Shown one piece after another: positions 11,125 to 21,359 of a DNA stretch of 64,000 nt. The stretch is from Sipunculus nudus. Lineage: Eukaryota; Annelida; Sipuncula; Golfingiida; Sipunculidae. The stretch is taken from contig CM049309.1 in assembly GCA_026874595.1 (NCBI GenBank), forward strand, positions 39,759,079 to 39,823,078. The letters are read 5' to 3'. Under the pieces are notes generated by a model. The model searched no databases, had not been told where the DNA came from, and saw nothing but the letters and a program-made list of their open reading frames with translations. Made by a program: the position numbers and the translations under genes. Each line of letters starts with the position of its first letter. Position 1 is the stretch's first letter.

Positions 11125-13668
11125 TATAGTCCGTTTCAGCTAAGTTGGCCGATGCAAGTAGTTCCTACATGACATAACAGCAGTCCTCTCATGGGGGCAT
11201 CCTGAATCAGTGGGGTGGGGGACCATCTCATATCAGCCATATATACCAGATATATACCACAAACACATGCTCTAGCTTAATTAGTAACACCAGCATGCAG
11301 GAATGGTTACATAATACAGCTAGATGGTAAATTTGTTCCTGTAATTGTGTGAAAGATTAAATGTGGACCAATTCATTTTTAAAGGGAAATGATTTATATA
11401 GAAAGTCAAATTTAAGAGCATTAATTTAGTATTTAGCAAGTAAATGTTACCTTGTATATTCTGCACAGAACCCCTTAACAACACAAAAGCTCTATTCCCT
11501 GCATGTATCCCTCAGGCTCCTCAAGGTCAGATGCACTGTCATCACTGTCTTCGTTGTCAGACAAACTGATCAAGAACTGATCAACAATGTCATCAATGAG
11601 ATGGTCACTCTTCCACATTTTCTCCACTTCTTTAATCACGTGAAGGCAGGCATTTTCCCAGTCTCTCACTGAAACATTAGCCACTGCCTCCCAACAAAGC
11701 GATTCCAAATTTGAAATTTTGAAAGTTGTATCGTGCATAGCTGCATACCTTTTAACCTGAGCCCATATCAGCTTTATAGGGTTCAGTTCACAGTGGTAGG
11801 GAGGCAAGCGAGTTACTTGATGTCCCATTTCTGCAGCCCAGCTATCAATCTTATACTTTATGAATGCTGGCTTTGCTTTCTTAATAAGTTCATAAAGTTC
11901 AGGTTTTAGCATGGTGGAATCCCATCCGATGCCTTTATCGGTTAGCCATTGTTGCATTTCATTTTTGCTACTGCTTGATGTTGGTGCCTTATCAAAAATG
12001 ACACTATGGTAAGAGTCATTGTCCATAATTATCACTGACTTTTGGGGAATGTTTGGGACAAGCTGTTCTCTAAACCATTTTTCAAAGTGTTCTGCATCCA
12101 TTTCTTCATGATGATCAGCTTTCCCTTTATGAGCCCTGTGCATTTTTGACAAAACCGAACTGCACACCAGCATGTGTGATAATTAGCCTCTGACCTTTAC
12201 CACTTGGTTGACGCAGGCCTAATGACAAACTGTCTTTCTTTGCATGATCTGGATTTTTGTTGACCAAAGTGTCTTGCCAAACGGTGGATACTGAATGATG
12301 GGCATTGAGCCAGGTCTCATCCAGGTAAATAATGGCTGGAGGACTGCTCATGGCACGTATTTTCTTCAGTTGTCTTAAGTAATTGTGGCGCTGTGCTATG
12401 ATTTCTGGTCTCTCATATACAAACACTTCATTGTTTCTTTTCTGATATTTGAATCATATCTCATGTAGAAGTCTCCAGAGTGTACTCCTGCTGTAACTGA
12501 ATTCCCCATTGTCTTTAAGGTATAAGAGTAGCTTATCCAATGTTGGTATCTCATTTCTGCTAAAATAAGCATGCACTTTTCGTCGAATAGCTGCTCTAGA
12601 AAAGTCATCAATAGCGGACAGTGAAGATTTTTTATTTGGTTTGGTTTACCCAGGTGTAACAATTTGTATATCAGCACCACTTTCCCTCTTTATTCTCCCC
12701 ACTGTTCTCTGGCCAACACCTGTTGCTGCTAATGTTCTTTCCACTACCTTAGTCACTGCAATGAGAGGATGGCCAGCTTCTTTTTCCTCTTCAAAATAGT
12801 TCAGAACATTCAGAACCATTCCTCTTGCCTGGCTAGTGATGGGCTTTCCACGAGAAAAGTTACACTTTTTCCCTGAACTGATAGCTCTTCTGGGTGTGAC
12901 AGGCATTTGTTTTGGTGTACGTTGCTCCTCCATTATTTGTGTTTACACACAAATAATTTAAATATATGAGTAAAAATGTATCAAGAGCACAATGAAATTC
13001 TGAAGTGGACGCAGTCTCCGAATAAAGTTAAATGATTCAAACACTCGAGTCAGAGAAACAGCATGTGCACAGAATCAGTGTAATTATACCACTAAAATGA
13101 CACTGACAGGCAACATGCCAGTACTCACCAGGTGCTGGGTTATCCACAGGTCATTAAAAACCTAAGTTAGATGTCAGGGGCCAGTAAAGTAGTATACAAT
13201 ATTACTGCAATAAATGGAAAAATGATTATGTGATTATGGAAAATTGACACGTTCTCCATCAGAACTGCGATTTTGAGATGCTCCCCATACTGTAGCTTTC
13301 CAGGGTTGGAGTGACAACCTGGGCTGTGACAGTCCAGGGGTCACTGCTAATTACCCACTTTACAGCAATAAACGTGTTCATAGGAACAATGCTACTTTGT
13401 GGAACACACATGATAATAGATTGAAGATCTGATTTAAGCATGTTAATCATTTCAAAAGTGAAGGGAAAATGTCAGAATTGACCCTTATTTTGTATGACTG
13501 TAAGTGGAACTCTTTTATATCGCTCTGACACATGCATCACCACTCGGATATCCACAAGATAAGAGGAGTGATGCGTATCAGCCATTATTTGCTCCCAAGG
13601 GACAGTGATTGGGCTGAGGTTTATATTCTTGCACATCCCATCGGCCAACTTAGCTGAAACGGACTATA
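11125..13668 (-). mobile_element. 2.54-kb IS630/Tc1-like DNA transposon with TIRs and TA duplications
   Basis: Perfect inverted ends of about 28 bp (element ends at 11127 and 13666, each starting TAGTCCGTTTCAGC) flank one transposase pseudogene on the minus strand. TA dinucleotides lie directly outside both ends (11125-11126 and 13667-13668), the classic duplication of the IS630-Tc1-mariner superfamily. The flanks on both sides belong to a DIRS-like retroelement, so this is a nested insertion. The ends are perfectly matched while the transposase is broken, so the copy may have moved using enzyme from elsewhere, or the ends have been under less decay by chance. Confidence 0.85.
11475..12933 (-). 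pseudogene. IS630/Tc1-like DDE transposase, inactivated
   Basis: Translated from ATG at 12931-12933, the protein starts MEEQRTPKQMPVTPRRA with an N-terminal helix-turn-helix-like region. It then shows the DDE core: YLDETWLN (first Asp, about 12316), IIMDNDSYHS (second Asp, about 12022) and LPPYHCELNPIKLIW (about 11775). In the family the last motif is N-P-I-E; here the codon is AAG (11772-11774), so the third catalytic acidic residue is Lys. Two in-frame stops (a TAA after IVTPG near 12650 and a TGA after LLHEI near 12450) and one frameshift near 12150 also break it. The C-terminus is acidic (SDNEDSDDSASDLEEPE). Gene length is normal for the family. The element lies inside the GS intron, antisense to the gene. 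Confidence 0.85.
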
Positions 13669-13670
13669 GT

Positions 13671-14520
13671 ATGTTCATCACTGTGGGGTACCAGTGCTGT
13701 GTCGGCTAGTTTGGGAGTAAAAACCTAAAGCTTTTGCTTTCTCTGTTAATTATTGACAATTGGAATGACACTGAAAGGAGGAAATATGTGCCAAAATATA
13801 GTAACTGTGTAATGAACGCCAATCCAAGCTAAAGATTTTGGTCTCCAAGGTACAAGTTTAATTTTTTTGTTCAGTCTTGAAGCAAAAGGTCAATGTCAGC
13901 TGTAAAATCAAATTGAATCTTCCCTTTCCCGAAAATTTCTGGATTTAACATACACTCTGTTTCAGTTTTGTATTGGACCCGTGATTCATGATAAGCGTTC
14001 ATCTGTGACATATGACACCCGGGACATTTGTAGCACTCGGACATATGTCCTCTGTATTGCCCATTAAATCCCCATAAAGAACCTGCCACCGCATTGACTG
14101 CATTGCCTTAAGAGAGAAGCTGAATCCCATCTGTTAAATGCATTTCATCCAAGCATGTTGTCCACCTGATGTGCAAAACTCTCATGTGATGGCAGAAAGA
14201 CTGGAGACATAACAAGCAAGCTTAATACATTGATGTTGAAAGAGTCAAGCTTAACAGCTGACCATGCAGGGATACCCTGCAGTTTTATCAGGGCCCATCC
14301 CGTACCCCTAGGCTGTGCAAGATGCATTGGTAATAAATGACCAGACGAGGCTTGCCTGTTGACACTGAGACACAGATAAATCTTGCACATTAGTTTGAAG
14401 TCATTAATTGCTGCTTCAGTAAAGGTCATTTGCAGGTCAAAGGATCCAAATGTAACAGCAGGGAAACTAGCACCATCTACCCAATGACATGACAGATGTC
14501 TCTGATATAGTATCATTAGA
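13671..14520 (-). pseudogene. DIRS-like RT/RNase H remnant
   Basis: On the minus strand, 14516-14145 contains FPAVTFGSFDLQMTFTEAA, resembling the FPAVKYG...L..EA..DL region of DIRS reverse transcriptase, and 14089-13871 contains LNPEIFG..FDFTADIDLL, resembling the L-P-x-x-F..F-x-x-x-x-D-I-D-L-F motif after the DIRS RNase H. Both are broken by stops. They precede, in the same orientation, the recombinase pieces at 11122-10270, matching the DIRS gene order RT-RNase H then recombinase. Assignment of 14516-14145 is tentative; the recombinase is the surer part. Confidence 0.55.
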
Positions 14521-15470
14521 TTTTAGCAACAATTTCATATGACACTTTCAGTTTGTTAGCTTTCTCTGAGGTTAATGGAAGAATAATTTCCTAGAATTTA
14601 ACATAAAATCCAAGAAGTCAACATTGAAATGGACAATGCATAGTTCTTTACTGGGTGAAAAACAATCTCCAAAAATCCATAATTTTTACCATTTCATTTA
14701 CACTGTGTAGACATTATTGCAAACATATCATAGTAATAACTGTATGAAATCCTTAGAGTAAACAGTTATAAGAGTTTTGAAAAATTCTCGAGAGACGCTG
14801 GATAATTAATTTGCAAAACATAGCTATTTATAATATTTCTCTTTTCATTCAAATTTCATGTATTTTTTTGTGTAATTCATGAAATGGTATTGAATAGGAT
14901 GCATCTTTTAAAACAACTGAAGCCACAGAACAGTTTTGTTTATCATGCGTATGACATCAGTGGGAGATTCCAATACAAATGATTATAAACAATTCTGTTC
15001 AGATGAAATGGTTCAGAATAAGTCAGTGAGAAAACATTAGGATGAACTCATCTGCTTCATGATTACATTCAACAATAACTCCCTTGTTCAGTGATTTAGC
15101 TATTTCCGTGTCAATGATGTTACATTTCTCTCAGCTGAAAGGCAGAAATTAGATATTCTGCATTGAGCTGCATGGTCTATATACTCAACCTTGTATTCAC
15201 TCAAAAATTGTTATAATTGAGAGTCAGATGTGTTATATTTTTCTACTCATTTATGTTTTGTTTTGACTGACTATCAGAAATAACTATCAACTTCGACTGT
15301 ACATAAACAAAATTTCTCAACAAATGTTTCATATTCAGTATTTTATAAGGGCCCAACAAAAGATTTTCTCACCTCATTTTGAGAAACGCTACGCTCTGAA
15401 CACAGCGCGTGACCTCCTGGCCCGGAGGCGTAGCGTAACTGCTGCTTATAGAGGAAAAAAACACTGCTTA
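14521..15470. other. Intronic AT-rich sequence
   Basis: The 5' part of the DIRS-like element would be expected here on the minus strand, but I could not recognise RT catalytic motifs. No exon is seen. Confidence 0.35.
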
Positions 15471-15477
15471 TGGAGCG

Positions 15478-15655
15478 TAGAGACTCGCATGTACTGGCCT
15501 CTGCATAATCAGTATTTAATAAAAGCTCAGTAACCAGTTATTTCACCTGATTTGGAGACTCACATGCACTGGCCTCTGCATAGTCAGTATTTGATAAAGG
15601 CTCAGTAAACAATTATTTCACCTCATTTGGAGACTCGCATGCACTGGCCTCTGCT
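15478..15655 (+). repeat. Short tandem array, unit about 80 bp
   Basis: 'tagagactcgcatgtactgg', 'ggagactcacatgcactggc' and 'ggagactcgcatgcactggc' begin three successive units, each followed by 'cctctgcat..cagtattt' and 'ctcagta'. A degenerate unit appears to precede them from 15335. Confidence 0.75.
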
Positions 15656-16074
15656 GGAAGTGTATATACCCCCCCCCCCCCTTTCTGCTTGTAGTTGCTT
15701 GCAGCTGATGGATGGGAGGGAACCGTTGCTGCGGGGGTAAGGTGTTATTGGGGGTTTTCCAGCATCTTTCCTACAAGATCGGCCTGTTTAATATCCTTCT
15801 GTGTAGCATTTATGTTGTCACAAAAAAGATATGTAGTCACTGATATATTGGTGAACATAACATAGGAATATTTTCTATTTAATGCTCCATGCATATAAGG
15901 CCAAAAAAATAAAAGGTATGGATATCAGGCACCGCCCGCATCAATTTTAAACCCCCGCATCAATTTTTTTTTTTATTTTGATTTTCAATAGAAACTTATC
16001 AATTTAAAGCTGCAGCCGCTTGGACATTTCTTTCAAGAAGATAAAATCATACAATTTCCATTGTTATGTAGTGC

Positions 16075-16235
16075 TTTTACTTGTTTAGCAAAATAAATCT
16101 GTTATTATCATGCTTTTCCCTTACCATTTGACATTTTTATCGAAACATACCAAAAATTAAAAATAAAAAACCGCCCGCCCGCATTGATTTCTGGAAAATC
16201 GTGCCTGAGAACCATACTTTTTTTTTATTTTGGCC
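16075..16235 (+). repeat. Dispersed repeat R1, copy 2
   Basis: Same blocks in the same order as 6130-6302, including 'catttgacatttttatcgaa' and 'cgcccgcccgcattgatttc'. Confidence 0.7.
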
Positions 16236-16423
16236 TTAGTTCTCTGATTTTTAGGGAGAGCTCATATGATGCATGTCCAATCAGAGCAACCGCATCCGGT
16301 AGCTTTTACAGCATCCTTTACATTTATCATCCCTGATTTCCCAAGGTTGCACAACAAAACATCTGATACTTGTGCGATGGCAAAAGTAGCATTAGTAAGG
16401 GCTTTTTTATATGTGCCATGCGT

Positions 16424-16771
16424 TTATCTTAATTTCTCTGAAAAACGCTGCCATACCTCTGCATTCATACTAGATATATGTTTTTTTTTCAATTCTTTTT
16501 GGTCTAGCATGTATGTCCCATCAGTAATTCTCCTGGCAGAGGTTGGAGAACTTTTTATTTTAAATCTTTGCCGATTTTGGCAAATGTTGGGCCCCCACAG
16601 ATCCTCATCATCCACATCATTAGTAGCAGATTCTAGTATATCATCCGATGCACCACCTCGAGAACTTCCTGCTTCAATAACAACATCTCCATTACGCAGG
16701 AGAACACTGATGCCATCATAATCATCTTCATATTGATCAACATCAGCACAATCACTTTCAACTTCAGACAA
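16424..16771 (-). CDS. Unrecognised acidic open frame, likely element remnant
   Basis: A 115-codon minus-strand frame, rich in Asp and Glu near its start (ESDCADVDQYEDDYDGI) with a basic end (QKELKKKHISS). I do not recognise it. It lies in the GS intron among repeats, and the preceding bases in the same frame contain a stop (KPPA*KNGVG). It could be a fragment of a transposon accessory protein or chance. No splice sites point to a host gene. Confidence 0.2.
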   Translation of the reverse strand: MSEVESDCADVDQYEDDYDGISVLLRNGDVVIEAGSSRGGASDDILESATNDVDDEDLWGPNICQNRQRFKIKSSPTSARRITDGTYMLDQKELKKKHISSMNAEVWQRFSEKLR

Positions 16772-17089
16772 GGCTTCTCCTTGTTCTTTGAAAGTTGATG
16801 GGTTGCATCCAACCCCATTCTTTTATGCAGGTGGTTTGCCATTGGCTTTTGTAGTCATGAGTTGACTGAAGCTAACAAAACATCTTTCATCTCAGCGATT
16901 GACTATTCCACGCTACTACGTATTGTAGCATTTATAGGCTGAGATGTGCAACCACCTCCATTATCCGCACAAAACCGCCATAATCAGGAATTACTTACTG
17001 CAAAGGGCCTCAAGAAGGCAAAAGCTTGACACCCCCTCAGTAAGGGCGTGGCAGCATAAAGGATGTAGACTGTAAACACGTGTACTCAG

Positions 17090-17180
17090 GATCTGAGCCA
17101 GCAATGGAATGATAGGAGCAGGACACGCAGTGTCTCTCAAGTGGTCCGAAGTGACAATGATTGATGGTGAGATAGAATTA
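17090..17180. repeat. Partial inverted copy of the 9.6-9.9 kb MITE region
   Basis: Contains 'ggacacgcagtgtctctca' and 'tggtccgaagtgacaatgat', matching in inverse orientation blocks inside and just right of the hairpin MITE at 9631-9881. Confidence 0.65.
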
Positions 17181-17389
17181 GTTTCAACATGATTTCCTGA
17201 CAAGTCGAACGTATTTATTAATGGCATAATGAATCCGAACTAGTTTTGAAGGAGTCCGAGATTGTTTTCCGAGATAGTAAGGAATGTGGTCCGAGACAGT
17301 CGGCCACGTAGTCCGAGATCGTAGTGAGTGGTTTGAATTCGTGTGGTCTGAGATTGCAAAGGTAAGAGACCACCAGGCACCGTAATTAA

Positions 17390-18464
17390 ATCCGCCAAAA
17401 CAGAGTTTTGCGGATTCTATGTTTTCAGTTGCACTTCGCCGCCGCCGCCGCATAGGTTTGCGGAAAACTCCTCCGTAACCACTGGGCAGAATTTTTTTAA
17501 ATTCGGAATTATAATCGAGTCACATGTGAACTGCTGCGACCTCATTTTTGTGCGTCTGTTTCCACATATAAACCCACATATCGTGAACCATTTGACCGAT
17601 CGTAAAAATAATTTTTTACAAATGTAGCCCTTGGATAGCTTTTTAACATACACAAAAATGGTGGCGCCACCTGCAACCATTTTTGCACAGCGTTCATCTG
17701 TTTGTCTGCCTTGGGTAAAAATCATTCATATCTCTGCAGTGGTTTGACTAGTTCACCTGAAATTCGGCATGCGTATACATCTTGGATAACTTTCTTGATC
17801 TTTGACAGGTAGCGCCATAAATTCAATTCCACGCTGCAGACACCCAAGCTTATATCTCCACACTGGTTTGACTTATCTTCCTGAAACTTTGCATGTGTTT
17901 AGATCTCACATAGCCCTCTATCATATAAGAAACTGGTGGCGCCACCTGCAACCATTATGCACAGTGTCCATCTGTTTGTTTGATTTTGGTTAAAATCACT
18001 CATATCTCGACAGTGGTTTGACTTATTCATCTGAGATTTGGCATGCGTATACATCCTTGATAGCTTTTTTGATTTTATGACAGGTGGCGCCACCTACAGT
18101 CACGTTCATGCTGCAGATAAACATGCTAATATCTCCGGACTGGTTTGACATATCTTCCTGAAGTTTAGCATGTGTTCAGATCTCTCATAGCTCTTTATCA
18201 TACACTAAACTGGTGGCGCAACCTGCATCCATTTTTGCACAGTGTCCATCTGTTTGTCTGCTGTGGGAAAAATCACTCATATCTCGGCAGTGGTTTGACT
18301 TTTCCACATGAAATTTTGCATTTGTATTTATCTTGGATAGTTTCTCATTCAAATAACAGGTGGCGCTACCTACAATCATGTTTACGTGGCAGACATCCAT
18401 GCTAATATGTAACACATCTAACTCTATTTCCCCTCGCCACTCAATCCACCCGATTTTGGCGGCT
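17390..18464 (+). mobile_element. 1.1-kb fold-back-like element, copy 1, with internal tandem units
   Basis: Starts with ATCCGCCAAAACAGAG and a GCC-repeat, and ends with GATTTTGGCGGCT, a roughly inverted version of its start. The first 26 bases are themselves a hairpin (ATCCGC...GCGGAT). Inside are units of about 270 bp, each with 'tatctc.gcagtggtttgact' (17735, 18003, 18281) and 'tggcgccacct'. The same architecture is found at 26719-27846. Confidence 0.75.
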
Positions 18465-19440
18465 ACCCGTATTGTAGTTGACTATTGAAAACGAAAGCTT
18501 TTGAGCAGGGCCAGTCTGTCTTAACGTGGGTTGTAGAGGTGCTTGGCTTTCGAAATAGAGTTGAGCGTTGATGCTACTGCTCCCCGGACCCCTCCGGTCT
18601 CTTGGCCCGGCCGTCATTTGACTTTTAGCTGTTTCTTTTTTGCGCTTATCTTCATGTGGCATTTTCGAAAATTATAGCTCAGAGCAATATCATTTCTGTC
18701 TTTCCCCTTGTTTTTGTCACAATTCTCTTAAGACATTTCTCAACTATCCGCTTTTACGTTTCCCCGGGAGCAGGCTGGGCAAGGTCCCCGACCGAGTTAT
18801 CGGTGGAACTTTGGCGCCATCTATCCCTTCTATAGTAAATTGGGCTGCAACAGGTCAGATACATTAAAAACGGGGTTCAAGACAGAGATTGCACGTGTAG
18901 TCCTTGTTATTTTTTTTTGTATGAAACAATTGATTAATTCGAGGCTTACCATTATTTCCTATGATAAGGCGTTCCTTTGCTGTTCCGTACGTGTAGCGAT
19001 ACAAACTCCCTTATAATGGCATGAAACATCAGTTAGGTTATTTAGAAATGCTTTTATTTGGAGTTATGTAATTTGCAAACTCTCTTTTTTAGTATGTACA
19101 TATATGTACTTTCTAATATAATGGATTGTAAACAAATGTTTGTTGCCCTATCTTTAATTGGTGACGTCCAAATAGGTTTTTAATGGGTTACTTTACAAAA
19201 AACATTACCATTTTACCCGTGCATAGTACACAAAAAAAAACAAATATCATATTATAAAAATATTCATAGTTTCTTAAAGAATTGTGTCGATTATAGGGAA
19301 AATTGCATACAATAATACAACAATAATAATCATATATCATTTTGTTAAGCGTAAAATCCACGATGATATGCTCTGAAACGTTATTACAAGCAAGCAATTG
19401 CAAAAAATGATTTAATATGAAGAAAAAAATTCAATAATAT
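18465..19440. other. Intronic sequence, nothing recognised
   Basis: A moderately GC-rich segment (18470-18900) is followed by AT-rich sequence. No GS-like coding segment is found. Confidence 0.35.
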
Positions 19441-19451
19441 AACGATGCAGA

Positions 19452-19476
19452 CTATATATATATATATATATATATG
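19452..19476. repeat. (AT)n microsatellite
   Basis: About 12 AT units just upstream of the duplicated acceptor region. Confidence 0.9.
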
Positions 19477-19563
19477 TCTATTTTGGTCATTAGGTAGACC
19501 AAATTTCCCTTAAACGCTACAATAGGGGTACGGCTTAAGATTAAGAGGACCATATATTGTAAA

Positions 19564-19941
19564 ATGCCATGGGACCACGTACCCAGTTTGTCCACATCGA
19601 TGACAGAATGAACTTTCTTTTTTCCCACCCAGATTGTCCACATCAATGACGAAATTAACTTTTTATATTTCCACAGGAAAAAAAACGCCATGGGGCCACG
19701 TACCCAGATTGTCCACTTCGATGACGGAATTAACTTTCTTTTTTCCCACCCAGTTTGTCCACATCGATGACGAAATTAACTTTTAAAAAAACAAAAAAAA
19801 AAAAAAACACTATTGGGAGAGTACCAAATTTGTCCACATCGATGACGGTATTAATTTTATTTCCGCAAGTACAAACGCCATGGGGCCACGTTCCCGGGTT
19901 GTTTACAACGATGAAGGTAATAACTTTCTTTATTCCCACAG
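19564..19941 (+). repeat. Tandem copies of the GS splice acceptor and exon 5' end
   Basis: The true exon start (CCCACAG|GTACAAATGCCATGGGGCC, then CACGTACCCAGTTTGTCAACATCAATGACG) has degenerate upstream copies. 'gccatgggaccacgtaccca' is at 19566, 'gccatggggccacgtaccca' at 19687, and 'gccatggggccacgttcccg' at 19877. The 'gtccacatcgatgac' block occurs at about 19590, 19636, 19710, 19757 and 19832. Each is followed by the polypyrimidine-like 'aattaactttctttttccca'. The unit therefore spans exon start plus intron end, so several pseudo-acceptors precede the one that keeps the reading frame. Confidence 0.8.
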
Positions 19942-21122
19942 GTACAAATGCCATGGGGCCACGTACCCAGTTTGTCAACATCAATGACGCGGCAGTCCAT
20001 CATTATGGCAACATGGTAGTAAAAGCAAGACCCGGGACTGCCCATGCCCTTCCTTGGGCCGGCGACAAAGATCTCATGATAGGGGAAGTGCTGTGTAATT
20101 GTTTCCACCAAGATGGCGAACTTGGTGCATGTTCGCAACAGGCCGCAGAACGTCAGTTCCAACGTCTTGAAGCAAACGGTCAAAAGCTGTTATCAGGGTT
20201 TGAGTTGGAGTTCACATTGTTGGATGGTAAATCGGGAGAACCCGCGTTTGCTGGTTCCGAATACTTCAGCATTGCGGCGCTAGCCAAAACCGAAAAATTT
20301 GCATTACATCTCGACCGGCAGATGGAGAAAGCGGGGATAAAACTGGAAGCGCTCCACACAGAATTCGGGGATGGTCAAATGGAGTTTACTACAACTCCTG
20401 AGTACGGCATCAAATCTGCGGACAATATGTTCATCTTCAAACAAGGAGCGAAGGAGATCGCTAGGAATTATGGGTATGAAGCACTCTTCGTCACCAAACC
20501 GCGGAAAAATTTGTCGAGCAACGGTGCCCATCTTACACTCTCCTTGTGGGATAAAGATGGGAAGAATTTGTTCTGTGACAGCGACAGTAAAGATGGGCTG
20601 TCTGACCTGGCTCGATTCTGGATTGCTGGACTGTGTGATCACGCGTCAGCACTGGCCGCTGTGTGTGGACCAACTGTCAACTGTTACAGACGGTACCATT
20701 GTCCCTGGACCCCTTCATACATTAACTGGGGACTTGACGATCGCTTTGTAATGATTAGGGCGAAAGCGAAAGGACCTTTTGGGGCGTGTATTGAGAACAG
20801 ATTGCCGAGCTCAGCAGCCAACCCTTACTTAGCATTTGCAGCCACAGTCGCTGCAGGTTTAGACGGAGTCGAGAGGAAACTGCCATTAGGGGAACCAAGC
20901 CAGACCGGAAACACGGTTTTGAAACTTCCGGGTAACCTAGTGGAGGCGATCGCTGCGCTGCGGGCAGATACGGTTCTTACGAAAGCTCTAGGGCCAAAGT
21001 TGGTCGAATGGTTTTGCCAGGCGAAGAAAGAAATTGAAATTTCGACACTAGAGGGAACCGCAAATCCTGACCCGTCTGCGGAAGCCATAGCTAAGGAGAT
21101 GGACATGTATCTACGTTTATGA
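19942..21122 (+). CDS. Lengsin-like class I glutamine synthetase, terminal exon
   Basis: The exon follows TTTATTCCCACAG (AG 19940-19941) in phase 1 and encodes about 392 residues to TGA 21120-21122. With exon 1 the protein would be about 441 residues, normal for lengsin-like GS. Visible GS motifs, numbered in that model, are ELE (E136, E138), HTEFGDGQME (E189, E196), NGAHLTLSLWD (H245), NCYRRY, WGLDDRF..IR and ENRLPSSAANPYLAFA. Class I GS usually has G-x-H-x-H; here the second His is Thr247. The Glu of the usual YEAP motif (ammonium site) aligns with Thr in CPWTPSY. These changes suggest weak or no classical ATP-dependent glutamine synthesis, as described for vertebrate lengsin. GC content exceeds the surroundings, as expected of selected coding sequence. 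Confidence 0.9.
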
Positions 21123-21359
21123 GCGACCCATTGTCAAGAGTCCACTTTGATCAGATCCCTACCGAGATAAAACATTATGTCCAACGAAGAATCACCTTCT
21201 TGTATTGCTATAATCTGAGTGTAATTCAACGGGAAGGAAAATCGAAAAGAGTCTCAAGCAGGATTTACCATACATGCAGTGAAAAAAACCACACAGGTTA
21301 CACTTGCTTTTTACACGCCAGTCTATTTTTCACAAAACTCGCCATTACTGCTTACCAAT

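Larger units (their letters stand above)
9154..19941 (+). other. Intron of the GS gene (10.8 kb)
   Basis: Bounded by GTGAGT at 9154 and TTTATTCCCACAG ending at 19941. The span is inferred from the fit of the two exons to one GS family protein, not from transcript data. It holds a hairpin MITE, a DIRS-like remnant with a nested IS630/Tc1-like transposon, a fold-back element and the duplicated acceptor region. The protein order (beta-grasp N-terminus, then the rest of GS) supports a single intron here. Confidence 0.55.

Noticed and set aside
17184-18415. Several overlapping open frames on both strands
   Set aside because: They follow the internal tandem units of the fold-back element and occur again in its other copy; no protein signature.
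19755-19941. N-terminal extension of the GS open frame (KKTKKKKNT...)
   Set aside because: It reads through intron and duplicated acceptor copies; the conserved GS sequence starts only after the TTTATTCCCACAG acceptor, and the N-terminal domain is encoded at 9010.
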